The notes under the pieces are model-generated. The model saw only the letters and a program-made list of their open reading frames with translations. It was not told where the DNA came from and made no database searches. From assembly GCF_900112645.1 (NCBI RefSeq), contig NZ_FOMO01000015.1, forward strand, positions 1 through 64,000: a stretch of 64,000 bases of DNA, given 5' to 3'. The position numbers were made by a program, and so were the translations under genes. The stretch comes from Phytopseudomonas straminea. Its GTDB lineage: Bacteria; Pseudomonadota; Gammaproteobacteria; Pseudomonadales; Pseudomonadaceae. Of the stretch, positions 37,720 to 47,129 are shown in pieces; positions within the stretch are counted from its first letter, which is position 1, and every line of letters starts with the position of its first letter.

Positions 37720-38604
37720 TCAGCGTTTTTTCAGATTCATTTTTTCCCGGCCCTCGGCCGGGCTCAGCACGCGGCCGCCAAGGCGTTCGATGATTTCCAC
37801 CGCGCGCCCGACCAGCGAGCCGTTGCTGGCCGGCACGCCCTTGTCCAGCCAGATGTTGTCTTCCAGCCCCACGCGCACGTTGCCGCCCAGGAGCATGGCC
37901 TGGGCGAGCATCGGCATCTGCATACGGCCGATGCCGAAGCCGGCCCAGGTCAGGCCTGGCGGCAGGTTGTCGACCATCGCCTTCATGGTCGCGGTATCGG
38001 CCGGCGCGCCCCAGGGGATGCCCAGGCACAGCTGGATCAGCGGATCCTCCAGCAGGCCTTCCTTGAGCATCTGTTTGGCGAACCACAGGTGACCGGTGTC
38101 GAAGATCTCAAGCTCGGCCTTCACGCCCAGCTCGGTGATGCGTTTGGCACCGGCGCGCAGTTGCGCCGGGGTGGAGACATAGATGAAGTCGCCGTCGCCG
38201 AAATTCAGCGTGCCGCAATCCAGGGTGCAGATTTCCGGTCGCAGCTCCTCGATATGGGCCAGGCGGGTCAGCGGGCCGACCAGATCGGTACTGGCACCGA
38301 ACTCCAGCGGCTGCTCGCCCTTGCCGATCTCCAGGTCGCCGCCCATGCCGGCGGTGAGGTTGATGATCACGTCGGTGTCGCTCTCGCGAATGCGCTCGAC
38401 CAACTCGCGGTACAGCGCCACGTCGCGGCTCGGCTTGCCGGTTTGCGGGTCGCGCACGTGGCAGTGGGCGACGGTAGCGCCGGCTTTGGCCGCCTCGATG
38501 GCGGCCTCGGCGATCTGCTTCGGCGTGACGGGAATGGCCGGGTGACGGCCAACGGTGTCGCCGGCGCCGGTGACCGCGCAGGTGATGATGACTTCGTGGT
38601 TCAC
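37720..38604 (-). CDS. cdhC: Dehydrocarnitine cleavage enzyme (BKACE family)
   Basis: The 294-residue TIM-barrel protein has the beta-keto-acid cleavage enzyme zinc motif in [15 protein letters not shown] and begins [17 protein letters not shown]. In carnitine catabolism it condenses 3-dehydrocarnitine with acetyl-CoA to give betainyl-CoA and acetoacetate. It lies 20 bp before cdhA and 67 bp after caiX. Confidence 0.94.
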   Translation of the reverse strand: MNHEVIITCAVTGAGDTVGRHPAIPVTPKQIAEAAIEAAKAGATVAHCHVRDPQTGKPSRDVALYRELVERIRESDTDVIINLTAGMGGDLEIGKGEQPLEFGASTDLVGPLTRLAHIEELRPEICTLDCGTLNFGDGDFIYVSTPAQLRAGAKRITELGVKAELEIFDTGHLWFAKQMLKEGLLEDPLIQLCLGIPWGAPADTATMKAMVDNLPPGLTWAGFGIGRMQMPMLAQAMLLGGNVRVGLEDNIWLDKGVPASNGSLVGRAVEIIERLGGRVLSPAEGREKMNLKKR

Positions 38605-38671
38605 GGTCGTGCTCCTTTATCGAGGACGAACGCCGCCCCCGCGCAGTGCGCGGTGACAGCGAGGGATTGAG

Positions 38672-39607
38672 TTATTGGCTGAGTTTCAGGGCCTGGGCGG
38701 CCGGCTTGCCGTCGCGGCTGGTAACGCCTTCGAGCCACCCGGCAACCACCTCGGGGTTGGCCGCGATCCACTCGCGCGCCACCTTGTCGGGCGCCTGGCG
38801 ATCCATGATCGGCTGCATCAGTTCGGCCTCCTGCTCGCTGGTGAAGCGCAGGCTGGTGAGCAGGCGGTTGGCGTTGGGGCAGCTCTGGGCGTAGTCCGGC
38901 GAAGTCACGGTGGAAACAGTCGCCGCGCCGTCATTGGGGCCGAAAACATCCTCGGTGCCGGTCAGGTAGGTGATCGGCATCTGCAGGTTCATCGGGTGCG
39001 GCTTCCAGCCAAAGAACACCACCGGCTTCTGGTTGCGTACCGCGCGGCCGACGGCGGCGAGCATGCCGGCCTCGCTGGATTCCACCAGCTTGAAACCGCC
39101 AAGGCCGAACTGGTTAGCATCGATCATCTTCTGGATCGCCGTATTGGCGCCCGACCCAGCCTCGATGCCGTAGATCTTGCCGTCGAGCTGATCCTTGAAG
39201 CGGGCGATGTCGGCAAGGGTCTTGATGCCCTGCTCGGCCGCGTAGGTCGGCACGGCCAGTACCGCCACGGCATCGTCCAATGACGGCCTCTCGGCCACCT
39301 TCACGGCGCCAGCATCGAGGAAGGGCTTGATGTTGTCGTCCATGATCGGCTTCCAGTAGCCGAGAAAGGCATCGACCTGGCCCTTCTGGATGCCGGCGAA
39401 GATGATCTGCTGCGAGGCCTGGGTCTGGGTGGTTTCATAGCCCAGGCCTTGCAGCAACTGGTTGGCCACGGCGGTGGTGGCGACCACATCGGTCCAGCCG
39501 ACGGCGCCGAGGCGGACGGTCTTGCAACTGGCCTCTTCGGCGGCCAGCAGGGGCACACTGAACAAGGTGACGGCGCAGCAGGCTGCGAACGCGGTGAGCG
39601 TTTTCAT
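38672..39607 (-). CDS. caiX: Carnitine-binding periplasmic protein
   Basis: The 311-residue OpuAC-type binding protein begins with a signal peptide (MKTLTAFAACCAVTLFSVPLLAA). It is homologous to the CbcX-type protein at 54315-55259 (shared RLGAVGWTDVVATTAVA / RFAEIGWADIAATTGVA pattern and EPASCK-like mature N-terminus). It should deliver carnitine to the Cbc transporter encoded at 52192-54271. It leads the cdh operon and is divergent from cdhR. Confidence 0.92.
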   Translation of the reverse strand: MKTLTAFAACCAVTLFSVPLLAAEEASCKTVRLGAVGWTDVVATTAVANQLLQGLGYETTQTQASQQIIFAGIQKGQVDAFLGYWKPIMDDNIKPFLDAGAVKVAERPSLDDAVAVLAVPTYAAEQGIKTLADIARFKDQLDGKIYGIEAGSGANTAIQKMIDANQFGLGGFKLVESSEAGMLAAVGRAVRNQKPVVFFGWKPHPMNLQMPITYLTGTEDVFGPNDGAATVSTVTSPDYAQSCPNANRLLTSLRFTSEQEAELMQPIMDRQAPDKVAREWIAANPEVVAGWLEGVTSRDGKPAAQALKLSQ

Positions 39608-39797
39608 GAGCGGTGCTCCTCAACGGTTTAGTCTGGTTTTTAGTACCGTGTGACCGGAACAGCGGGATTCCGATGGAGCCACCTTACGCAGTTAGTCGGT
39701 TGGAAATTCGCACCATATCGACATAAAACCAGAACATAACGACTTGAAGATCAAGCCACGCTGCCGTTAGATGAGGCTCTACGCAGCGAGCACTCCA
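39608..39797. promoter_or_regulatory. Divergent caiX/cdhR control region
   Basis: This 190-bp region is AT-rich around 39700-39745 and separates the carnitine operon from its regulator. It should hold the caiX promoter and CdhR operator. TATCGACATAAAACC (39716-39730) and ACATAACGAC (39733-39742) form a loose inverted pair, offered only as a candidate. Confidence 0.4.
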
Positions 39798-40748
39798 ATG
39801 CCTGATCACTTCTGCTTTCTACTGTTGCCCGGCTTTTCGATGATGGGCCTGATGTCGGCCATCGAACCGCTGCGGGTCGCCAACCGTTTTCATGCGCCCC
39901 ACTACCACTGGCGCCTGCTCAGCGCCGACGGCCAGGCCGTGCCGGCCAGCAATGGCATGTCGCTCAATGTCGATGGCGCTCTGGATGATGACCTGACCGA
40001 CACCAGCCTGTTCGTGGTAGCCGGTTTCGAGCCACTGGCGGGTTTCGGGCCGCAGCTGGCCGCCCGCTTGCGACGTGCCGAACGCGAGTGCCAGGTGCTA
40101 GGCGCCATCGATACCGGCAGCTTTGTGCTGGCCGAGGCCGGGCTGTTGGACGCCCGGCAGCGCTTCACCCTGCACTGGGAAGCGCTGGAGGCCTTTCGCG
40201 AACGTTATCCACAGCTGCAACCAACCCAGGAATTGTTCGAAATCGACGGCCGGCGCATCACCAGTGCCGGCGGCACCAGCAGCCTGGACCTGATGCTCGG
40301 CCTTATCGGCCGCGACCATGGCGAGGCATTGTCGATCCAGGTGTCCGAGCAATTCGTACTCGGCCGTATTCGCACCCGGCTGGATCACCAGCGCATGCAG
40401 ATCAGCAGCCGCTACGGCATCCACGACAAGAAGCTGGCCCTGGTGATCGGCGAAATGGAGCGCTGTACCGAGGAGCCGCGCACCCCGCAGCAATTGGCCG
40501 ACACGGTAGGCATCACCACCCGCCAGTTGGAGCGGCTGTTTCGCCAGCACCTGAACACCACACCGGTCACCTTCTACCTCGCCCTGCGCCTCGACAAGGG
40601 CCGCCAACTGCTGCGCCAGAGCGACCTCAGCGTGCTGGAGGTGGCTCTGGCCTGCGGCTTCGACTCGGCGTCCTATTTTGCCCGGCGTTATCGGGCGCGG
40701 TTTGCCGTCAGCCCGCGGCAGGATAGGCACGAGGCGGCTGGATCTTAA
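39798..40748 (+). CDS. cdhR: Carnitine-responsive AraC-family regulator CdhR
   Basis: The start at 39798 (MPDHFCFLLLPGFSMMG) gives 316 residues; an in-frame ATG at 39771 is an alternative. The N-terminal DJ-1/GATase1-like domain and C-terminal AraC HTH (GITTRQLERLFRQHLN, then VLEVALACGFDSASYFARRY) match the CdhR/GbdR group. Its place divergent to caiX-cdhCAB supports control of carnitine catabolism. Confidence 0.9.
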   Translation: MPDHFCFLLLPGFSMMGLMSAIEPLRVANRFHAPHYHWRLLSADGQAVPASNGMSLNVDGALDDDLTDTSLFVVAGFEPLAGFGPQLAARLRRAERECQVLGAIDTGSFVLAEAGLLDARQRFTLHWEALEAFRERYPQLQPTQELFEIDGRRITSAGGTSSLDLMLGLIGRDHGEALSIQVSEQFVLGRIRTRLDHQRMQISSRYGIHDKKLALVIGEMERCTEEPRTPQQLADTVGITTRQLERLFRQHLNTTPVTFYLALRLDKGRQLLRQSDLSVLEVALACGFDSASYFARRYRARFAVSPRQDRHEAAGS

Positions 40749-40761
40749 CTCGGTCACAGGT

Positions 40762-40811
40762 CGTAGGATGGGTGAAACCCATGGAAATTGATGGGTTTTA
40801 CCCATCCTACG
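40762..40811. repeat. Hairpin, CGTAGGATGGGT family
   Basis: Arms CGTAGGATGGGTGAAACCCAT (first base 40762) and its near-complement ending at 40811 pair over about 21 bp with one mismatched position. It is a relative of 28331-28383. Confidence 0.85.
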
Positions 40812-40871
40812 GACTGCGGCCTTTTTTGTGGGAGGGTGGCCGCCCAGGCCATGCCCGTAAGGCTGCGCTTT

Positions 40872-40921
40872 TGTGGGAGCGCGCCATGCGCGCGATTTCG
40901 CGGGCATGGCCCGCTCCCACA
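40872..40921. repeat. Hairpin, TGTGGGAGC family
   Basis: TGTGGGAGCGCGCCATGC from 40872 pairs imperfectly with the arm ending TCCCACA at 40921. It is the same family as 19703-19754. Confidence 0.8.
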
Positions 40922-41138
40922 GTGGAATGCGCAGCGGCCGCCATAGCCTTCCGCCTGCTCCATCGCTCTCCCCCCGCACCAGCGTACGCCCAAGCGGCTT
41001 ATCCACCGGCGACCTCGGCTTGACGCTTTCGGCAATCCCCCCGTCGTTTTTGCATCGGGTCGCCCAAGCGTCGAGGCATATGCTGCCCACAAAGCGCCAG
41101 CAGCGAATCTGGTGCATTCATTCAAGGGGAGCCGCCTG

Positions 41139-42116
41139 ATGAGCCCAGCCGAATTGCACGCCGACAGCATCGTCATCGACGGTCTGATCATCGCCAAGTG
41201 GAACCGTGAACTCTTCGAAGACATGCGCAAGGGCGGCCTGACCGCGGCCAACTGCACCGTGTCGGTATGGGAGGGTTTTCAGGCCACCGTCAACAGCATC
41301 GCCGCCAGCAGCAAGCTGATCCGCGAGAACAGCGACCTGGTGATGCCGGTGCGCACCACCGCCGATATCCGCAAGGCCAAGGAGCTGGGCAAGACCGGCA
41401 TCATCTATGGCTTCCAGAATGCCCATGCATTCGAAGACCAGCTCGGCTACGTCGAGGTGTTCAAGCAGCTCGGCGTGGGCATCGTGCAGATGTGCTACAA
41501 CACCCAGAACCTGGTGGGCACCGGCTGTTACGAGCGTGACGGCGGGCTGTCCGGCTTCGGTCGCGAGATCGTCGCCGAGATGAACCGGGTGGGCATCATG
41601 TGCGACCTGTCCCACGTCGGCAGCAAGACCAGCGAGGAAGTCATCCTCGAATCGAAAAAGCCGGTCACCTATTCGCACTGCCTGCCTTCGGGCCTGAAAG
41701 AGCACCCGCGCAACAAGTCCGATGAGGAACTGAAGTTCATCGCCGACCACGGCGGCTTCGTTGGCGTGACCATGTTCGCGCCGTTCCTGGCCAAGGGCAT
41801 CGACTCGACCATCGACGACTACGCCGAAGCCATCGAGTACGTGATGAACATCGTCGGTGAAGACGCCATCGGCATCGGTACCGACTTCACCCAGGGTCAC
41901 GGCCAGGACTTCTTCGAGTACCTGACCCACGACAAGGGCTATGCCCGTCGCCTGACCAACTTCGGCAAGATCATCAATCCGCTGGGTATCCGTACCGTCG
42001 GCGAATTCCCCAACCTCACCGAAACCCTGCTCAAGCGCGGCCATTCCGAGCGCGTGGTGCGCAAGATCATGGGTGAGAACTGGGTACGGGTACTCGCCGA
42101 CGTCTGGGGCGAATAA
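41139..42116 (+). CDS. M19-like (renal dipeptidase family) protein of the dimethylglycine operon
   Basis: From the ATG at 41139 (MSPAELHADSIVIDG) the product has 325 residues with the M19 TIM-barrel pattern: CDLSHVGSKTSEEVI and PVTYSHC keep the two later histidines. The first metal motif (His-x-Asp after ID-G, usually DGHND) reads DGLII (residues 14-18), and the bridging Glu position (usually GIEGGHA) reads GFQNAHA with Gln93. Dipeptidase activity is therefore doubtful. It corresponds to PA5396 and leads the dgc cluster. Confidence 0.82.
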   Translation: MSPAELHADSIVIDGLIIAKWNRELFEDMRKGGLTAANCTVSVWEGFQATVNSIAASSKLIRENSDLVMPVRTTADIRKAKELGKTGIIYGFQNAHAFEDQLGYVEVFKQLGVGIVQMCYNTQNLVGTGCYERDGGLSGFGREIVAEMNRVGIMCDLSHVGSKTSEEVILESKKPVTYSHCLPSGLKEHPRNKSDEELKFIADHGGFVGVTMFAPFLAKGIDSTIDDYAEAIEYVMNIVGEDAIGIGTDFTQGHGQDFFEYLTHDKGYARRLTNFGKIINPLGIRTVGEFPNLTETLLKRGHSERVVRKIMGENWVRVLADVWGE

Positions 42117-42136
42117 GCCCTTCCCTCTCAATTTCC

Positions 42137-42211
42137 GTAGGAGCGGCTTCAGCCGCGATCAGCCCCCAAAGGGCGACGTGCCTTGAAGCTCACGGCTAAA
42201 GCCGCTCCTAC
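42137..42211. repeat. Hairpin, GTAGGAGCGGCTTCAGCC family
   Basis: GTAGGAGCGGCTTCAGCCG from 42137 pairs with CGGCTAAAGCCGCTCCTAC ending at 42211 around a 37-base spacer. It lies between the first two genes of the dgc cluster and is a cousin of 18519-18584. Confidence 0.85.
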
Positions 42212-42235
42212 GATTCGAACTCAGGAGTTACACAC

Positions 42236-42766
42236 ATGGCCACCCACGCCCCCGAAATGCCCATTCAGGTCGACGACGAAACCGGCGTATGGACCACCGA
42301 CGCCCTGCCGATGCTGTACGTGCCGCGGCATTTCTTCGTCAACAACCACCGCGGCATCGAGGAAGTGCTCGGCGCCGACAAGTACGCCGAGATTCTCTAC
42401 AAGGCCGGCTACAAATCCGCCTGGCACTGGTGCGAGAAGGAAGCCGAATGCCACGGCATTGAAGGCGCGGCGGTATTCGAGCACTACATGAAACGCCTGT
42501 CGCAGCGCGGCTGGGGCCTGTTCGAGATCCAGAAGCTGGACATCGACGCCGGTTACGCGGAAGTGAAGCTCAAGCACTCGGCCTTCGTGTACGTGTACGG
42601 CAAGGTCGGCCGCAAGGTGGACTACATGTTCACCGGCTGGTTCTCCGGCGCCATCGACCAGATCCTGGCCGCCAAGGGCAGCAGCCTGCGCACCGTCACC
42701 GTGCAGGAATACGGCGGTTCGGAAGAAGGCCACGACGATGGCCTGTTCGTCACCCGCCCGCTCTGA
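42236..42766 (+). CDS. DUF5943-like protein of the dimethylglycine cluster
   Basis: The 176-residue soluble protein (MATHAPEMPIQVDDETGVW) has a region resembling the 4-vinyl-reductase/V4R-type ligand-binding fold, with WCEKEAECHGIEG and Cys/His residues that might bind a metal or ligand. It corresponds to the conserved hypothetical PA5397 just before dgcA. A role in dimethylglycine demethylation is suggested only by constant gene context. Confidence 0.75.
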   Translation: MATHAPEMPIQVDDETGVWTTDALPMLYVPRHFFVNNHRGIEEVLGADKYAEILYKAGYKSAWHWCEKEAECHGIEGAAVFEHYMKRLSQRGWGLFEIQKLDIDAGYAEVKLKHSAFVYVYGKVGRKVDYMFTGWFSGAIDQILAAKGSSLRTVTVQEYGGSEEGHDDGLFVTRPL

Positions 42767-42850
42767 ATAACAACAGGAGCGCCACTCGCTAGGCGCTCCA
42801 CCCCGCATTGACCGTGAACGCAGTGCAGCCGTCGAATCGAGGAGAAGGTC

Positions 42851-44911
42851 ATGGCCTTCGAAGCAATGTTCCAGCCGATCCAGATCGGCAAACTGACCAT
42901 CCGTAACCGCGTACTCAGCACGGCTCACGCCGAGGTGTACGCCACCGACGGCGGCATGACCACCGAGCGTTACGTCAAATACTACGAAGAGAAGGCCAAG
43001 GGCGGCATCGGCCTGGCGATCTGTGGCGGCTCCTCGGTCGTGGCCATCGACAGCCCGCAGCAGTGGTGGAGTTCGGTGAACCTGTCCACCGACCGCATCA
43101 TCCCGCACTTCCAGAATCTCGCTGACGCCATGCACAAGCACGGCGCCAAGATCATGATCCAGATTACCCACATGGGCCGCCGCTCGCGCTGGGATGGCTA
43201 CCACTGGCCGACCCTGATGTCGCCGTCCGGCATCCGTGAACCGGTACACCGCGCCACCTGCAAGACCATCGAGGTCGAGGAAATCTGGCGCATCATCGGC
43301 AACTACGCCCAGGCGGCGCGCCGCGCGAAGGAAGGCGGCCTGGACGGCGTCGAGCTGTCCGCCGTGCACCAGCACCTGATCGACCAGTTCTGGTCGCCGC
43401 GGGTGAACAAGCGTACCGACGAATGGGGCGGCACCTTCGAAGGCCGCATGAAATTCGGCCTGGAAGTGCTCAAGGCCGTACGCGCCGAAGTCGGCGACGA
43501 CTTCTGCGTCGGCATGCGCATCACCGGTGACGAGTTCCACCCGGACGGCCTGTCCCACGAGGACATGAAACAGATCGCCGCCTATTACGATGCCACCGGC
43601 ATGCTCGACTTCATCGGCGTCGTCGGCTCAGGCTGCGACACCCACAACACCCTGGCCAACGTCATTCCCAACATGAGCTTCCCGCCGGAGCCGTTCCTGC
43701 ACCTGGCGGCCGGCATCAAGGAAGTGGTCAAGGTCCCGGTGCTGCACGCGCAGAACATCAAGGACCCGAACCAGGCCACGCGCATCCTCGAAGGCGGCTA
43801 CGTCGACATGGTCGGCATGACTCGCGCGCACATGGCCGACCCGCACCTGATCGCCAAGATCAAGATGGGCCAGATCGACCAGATCAAGCAGTGCGTCGGC
43901 GCCAACTACTGCATCGACCGCCAGTACCAGGGCCTGGACGTGCTGTGCATCCAGAACGCCGCCACCAGCCGTGAATACATGGGCGTGCCGCACATCATTG
44001 AAAAAACCACCGGCGCCAAGCGCAAGGTGGTGATCGTCGGCGGCGGGCCAGCCGGGATGGAAGCCGCCCGCGTGGCCGCCGAACGTGGCCATGATGTGAC
44101 CCTGTTCGAGAAGCAGGACAGCCTCGGCGGGCAGATCAGCATCGCCGCCCGCGCCCCACAACGCGACCAGATCGCCGGCATCACTCGCTGGTATCAGCTG
44201 GAAATCGCCCGCCTGGGCGTGGACCTGCGCCTGGGCACGGCGGCCGATGAAGCGACCATCCTCGACCTGCGCCCGGACATCGTGGTGCTGGCCAACGGTG
44301 GCCACGCCTTCCTCGAACAGAACGAACACTGGGGCGCTGCCGAAGGCCTGGTGGTCAGCGCCTGGGACATCCTTAGCGGCAAGGTCGAGCCCGGCAAGAA
44401 CGTGCTGGTGTACGACACCATCTGCGAGTTCACCGGCATGTCGGCGGCCGACTACCTGGCCGAGAAAGGCTGCCAGGTCGAGATCGTCACCGACGACATC
44501 AAGCCCGGTGTGGCCATGGGTGGCACCACCTTCCCGACCTACTACCGCAGCATGTACCCCAAGGAAGTGGTCATGACCGGCGACCTGATGCTGGAAAAGG
44601 TCTACGCCGAGGGCGACAAGAAGGTCGCGGTGCTGGAGAACGAATACACCGGCGCCCGGGAAGAGCGAGTGGTCGACCAGATCGTCATCGAGAACGGCGT
44701 GCGCCCGGACGAGCGCCTGTATTACGCGCTCAAGGACGGCTCGCGCAACAAGGGCCAGATCGACGTCGAGGCGCTGTTCGCGATCAAGCCGCAGCCATGC
44801 CTTTCCGAGGCGGGCGACGGCTACCTGCTGTTCCGTATCGGCGACTGCGTAGCCCAGCGCAACGTGCACGCGGCGATCTACGACGCCCTGCGCCTGTGCA
44901 AGGACTTCTGA
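42851..44911 (+). CDS. dgcA: Dimethylglycine demethylase flavoprotein DgcA
   Basis: The 686-residue protein has an N-terminal old-yellow-enzyme FMN barrel (about 1-335), an Fe-S linker and a C-terminal FAD/NAD-type domain beginning KVVIVGGGPAGMEAARVAAERG, the trimethylamine dehydrogenase layout. In the linker Cys348, Cys354 and Cys366 are present but the second ligand of the usual CxxCxxC is Ala351. It oxidatively demethylates dimethylglycine to sarcosine with DgcB and an ETF. A GGAG ribosome site precedes the ATG. Confidence 0.93.
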   Translation: MAFEAMFQPIQIGKLTIRNRVLSTAHAEVYATDGGMTTERYVKYYEEKAKGGIGLAICGGSSVVAIDSPQQWWSSVNLSTDRIIPHFQNLADAMHKHGAKIMIQITHMGRRSRWDGYHWPTLMSPSGIREPVHRATCKTIEVEEIWRIIGNYAQAARRAKEGGLDGVELSAVHQHLIDQFWSPRVNKRTDEWGGTFEGRMKFGLEVLKAVRAEVGDDFCVGMRITGDEFHPDGLSHEDMKQIAAYYDATGMLDFIGVVGSGCDTHNTLANVIPNMSFPPEPFLHLAAGIKEVVKVPVLHAQNIKDPNQATRILEGGYVDMVGMTRAHMADPHLIAKIKMGQIDQIKQCVGANYCIDRQYQGLDVLCIQNAATSREYMGVPHIIEKTTGAKRKVVIVGGGPAGMEAARVAAERGHDVTLFEKQDSLGGQISIAARAPQRDQIAGITRWYQLEIARLGVDLRLGTAADEATILDLRPDIVVLANGGHAFLEQNEHWGAAEGLVVSAWDILSGKVEPGKNVLVYDTICEFTGMSAADYLAEKGCQVEIVTDDIKPGVAMGGTTFPTYYRSMYPKEVVMTGDLMLEKVYAEGDKKVAVLENEYTGAREERVVDQIVIENGVRPDERLYYALKDGSRNKGQIDVEALFAIKPQPCLSEAGDGYLLFRIGDCVAQRNVHAAIYDALRLCKDF

Positions 44912-44922
44912 TTGGATGATGG

Positions 44923-44992
44923 CTCCCACGCTCTGCGTGGGAGACCTAGCGCCGTGACGCTCTGCGTCACAAGCGCTGGACGCAGAGCGTCC
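44923..44992. repeat. Array of three CTCTGCGT hairpins
   Basis: CTCCCACGCTCTGCGTGGGAG (split at 44923-44943), GTGACGCTCTGCGTCAC (44954-44970) and GGACGCAGAGCGTCC (44978-44992) are consecutive perfect or near-perfect hairpins between dgcA and dgcB. Same family as 20327-20440. Confidence 0.85.
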
Positions 44993-45062
44993 GGCGATGC
45001 GTTACCACGCGGACGGTTCGACGACTCGACGTGGGAACGATTAACCCTGTGAGGGTAAGCAA

Positions 45063-47021
45063 ATGCTGCAAACCATTCTCCCCATCCTGCTCTTCGCCGC
45101 CCTGGCCCTCGCGGTCATCGGCGCGGCCAGGCGCTTCCTCATGTGGCGCCGTGGCCGGCCGGCCAAGGTCGACTGGATCGGCGGCCTGCTGAAGATGCCG
45201 CGGCGCTACCTGGTGGACCTGCACCATGTGGTCGAGCGCGACAAGTACATGTCCAAGACCCACGTGGCCACCGCTGGCGGCTTCGTGCTGGCGGCGGTGC
45301 TGGCCATCGTCGTGCACGGTTTCGGCCTGCACAACCGCATCCTCGGCTTCGCCCTGCTGGCGGCCACGGTGCTGATGTTCACTGGTGCCCTGTTCGTCGC
45401 CAAGCGCCGCCTGAACCCGCCCTCGCGCCTGTCCAAAGGCCCGTGGATGCGCCTGCCGAAAAGCCTGTTGATGTTCGCAGCGAGCTTCTTCATCGCCACG
45501 CTGCCGGTGGCTGGGATTCTGCCCACCGACTTTGGCGGCTGGGTACTGGCGGCGATCCTCGTCGTTGGCGTGGCCTGGGGCGTGTCCGAGCTGTTCTTCG
45601 GCATGACCTGGGGCGGGCCGATGAAGCACGCCTTCGCCGGCGCCCTGCACCTGGCCTGGCACCGCCGCAGCGAACGCTTTGGTGGTGGGCGCTCCACCGG
45701 CCTGAAGGCGCTGGACCTGAGCGACCCGAAAGCGCCGCTGGGTGTGGAAAAACCCACCGACTTCACCTGGAACCAGCTGCTCGGTTTCGACGCCTGCGTA
45801 CAGTGCGGCAAGTGCGAAGCCATGTGCCCGGCCTTCGCCGCCGGCCAGCCGCTGAACCCCAAGAAGCTGATTCAGGACATGGTCATCGGCCTGGCCGGCG
45901 GCAACGACGCCAAGTTCGCCGGCTCGCCCTACCCAGGCAAGCCGCTCGGTGAACACAGTGGCGGCCCGCACCAGCCGATCGTCTCGCTGCAAGGCAAGGC
46001 ACTGGTCGATGCCGACACGCTGTGGTCGTGCACCACCTGCCGCGCCTGCGTCGAGGAGTGCCCGATGATGATCGAGCACGTCGATGCCATCGTCGACATG
46101 CGCCGCCATCTCACCCTGGAAAAGGGCTCAACGCCGAACAAGGGCGCCGAGGTGCTGGAAAATCTCATCGCCACCGACAACCCCGGCGGCTTCGCACCCG
46201 GCGGTCGACTGAACTGGGCGGCGGACCTGAACCTGCCATTGATGGCTGACAAGGGCAGCGCCGAGGTGCTGTTCTGGGTCGGTGACGGCGCCTTCGACAT
46301 GCGCAACCAGCGCACCCTGCGCGCCTTCGTGAAAATCCTCAAGGCATCCGGCGTCGACTTCGCCGTGCTCGGCCTGGAAGAGCGCGACAGTGGCGACGTC
46401 GCCCGCCGCCTCGGCGACGAAGCGACCTTCCAGCAACTGGCCAAGCGCAACATCGCCACCCTGAACCAGTACCGCTTCAAGACCATCGTCTCGTGCGACC
46501 CACACAGCTTCCATGTGCTGAAGAATGAATACGGCGCCCTGGGCGGCAATTACCAGGTCATGCACCACAGCACCTTCATCGAAACCCTGCTGCAGCGCGG
46601 CACCCTCAACCTTGGCCAACACAAGGGCGGCTCGGTCACCTACCACGACCCGTGCTATCTGGGCCGCTACAACGGTGAGTACGAGGCGCCGCGGGCGGTG
46701 CTCAAGGCCATCGGCATCGAGGTCAAGGAAATGCAACGCTCCGGCTTTCGCTCGCGCTGCTGCGGTGGCGGCGGCGGCGCGCCGATCACCGACATCCCCG
46801 GCAAGCAGCGGATTCCCGACATGCGCATGGAAGACATCAAGGAAACCGGCGCCGAACTGGTCGCCGTCGGCTGCCCACAGTGCACCGTGATGCTCGAAGG
46901 CGTGGTCGAGCCGCGCCCGCAGATCAAGGACATCGCCGAGCTGGTCGCCGACGTACTGATCGAAGCCGATGCCCCGCAGAAGCGCCCGGCCGCTCAGCCC
47001 GCCGCGGTGGAGGTCGCATGA
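45063..47021 (+). CDS. dgcB: Dimethylglycine catabolism Fe-S protein DgcB
   Basis: The 652-residue protein starts with several membrane helices (about 1-190), followed by two ferredoxin-type [4Fe-4S] motifs (CVQCGKCEAMCP and CTTCRACVEECP) and two CCG domains (YHDPCYLGRYN, RSRCCGGGGGAP, VGCPQCTVMLE). The layout is that of membrane heterodisulfide-reductase/ETF-quinone-type electron carriers, so it probably sends dimethylglycine electrons to the quinone pool via the adjacent ETF. Confidence 0.93.
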   Translation: MLQTILPILLFAALALAVIGAARRFLMWRRGRPAKVDWIGGLLKMPRRYLVDLHHVVERDKYMSKTHVATAGGFVLAAVLAIVVHGFGLHNRILGFALLAATVLMFTGALFVAKRRLNPPSRLSKGPWMRLPKSLLMFAASFFIATLPVAGILPTDFGGWVLAAILVVGVAWGVSELFFGMTWGGPMKHAFAGALHLAWHRRSERFGGGRSTGLKALDLSDPKAPLGVEKPTDFTWNQLLGFDACVQCGKCEAMCPAFAAGQPLNPKKLIQDMVIGLAGGNDAKFAGSPYPGKPLGEHSGGPHQPIVSLQGKALVDADTLWSCTTCRACVEECPMMIEHVDAIVDMRRHLTLEKGSTPNKGAEVLENLIATDNPGGFAPGGRLNWAADLNLPLMADKGSAEVLFWVGDGAFDMRNQRTLRAFVKILKASGVDFAVLGLEERDSGDVARRLGDEATFQQLAKRNIATLNQYRFKTIVSCDPHSFHVLKNEYGALGGNYQVMHHSTFIETLLQRGTLNLGQHKGGSVTYHDPCYLGRYNGEYEAPRAVLKAIGIEVKEMQRSGFRSRCCGGGGGAPITDIPGKQRIPDMRMEDIKETGAELVAVGCPQCTVMLEGVVEPRPQIKDIAELVADVLIEADAPQKRPAAQPAAVEVA

Positions 47022-47044
47022 ATATCGAAGTACCACTGATGGTT

Positions 47045-47100
47045 GATGGGTTAACACCCATCCTACAAAGCACGTTCCGTAGGATGGGTGCCAACCCATC
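47045..47100. repeat. Hairpin, GTAGGATGGGT family
   Basis: GATGGGTTAACACCCATCC from 47045 faces GGATGGGTGCCAACCCATC ending at 47100. Each arm is also self-complementary in its centre. It lies between dgcB and the ETF alpha gene. Confidence 0.85.
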
Positions 47101-47129
47101 AAAACCGAGCCGTCCGACGAGAGCCCGCC

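Larger units (their letters stand above)
40749..41138. other. Intergenic region with two hairpin families before the dimethylglycine operon
   Basis: The 390 bp hold a CGTAGGATGGGT hairpin (40762-40811), a TGTGGGAGC hairpin (40872-40921) and then about 200 bp of probable promoter. TTATCCACC at about 40999 and TCGCCCA at 41060-41066 are present. No gene is seen. Confidence 0.6.

Noticed and set aside
36734-38086. Longer 450-residue form of carnitine dehydrogenase
   Set aside because: The first 129 residues would overlap cdhC in another frame and lack homology; the 321-residue form matches the family.
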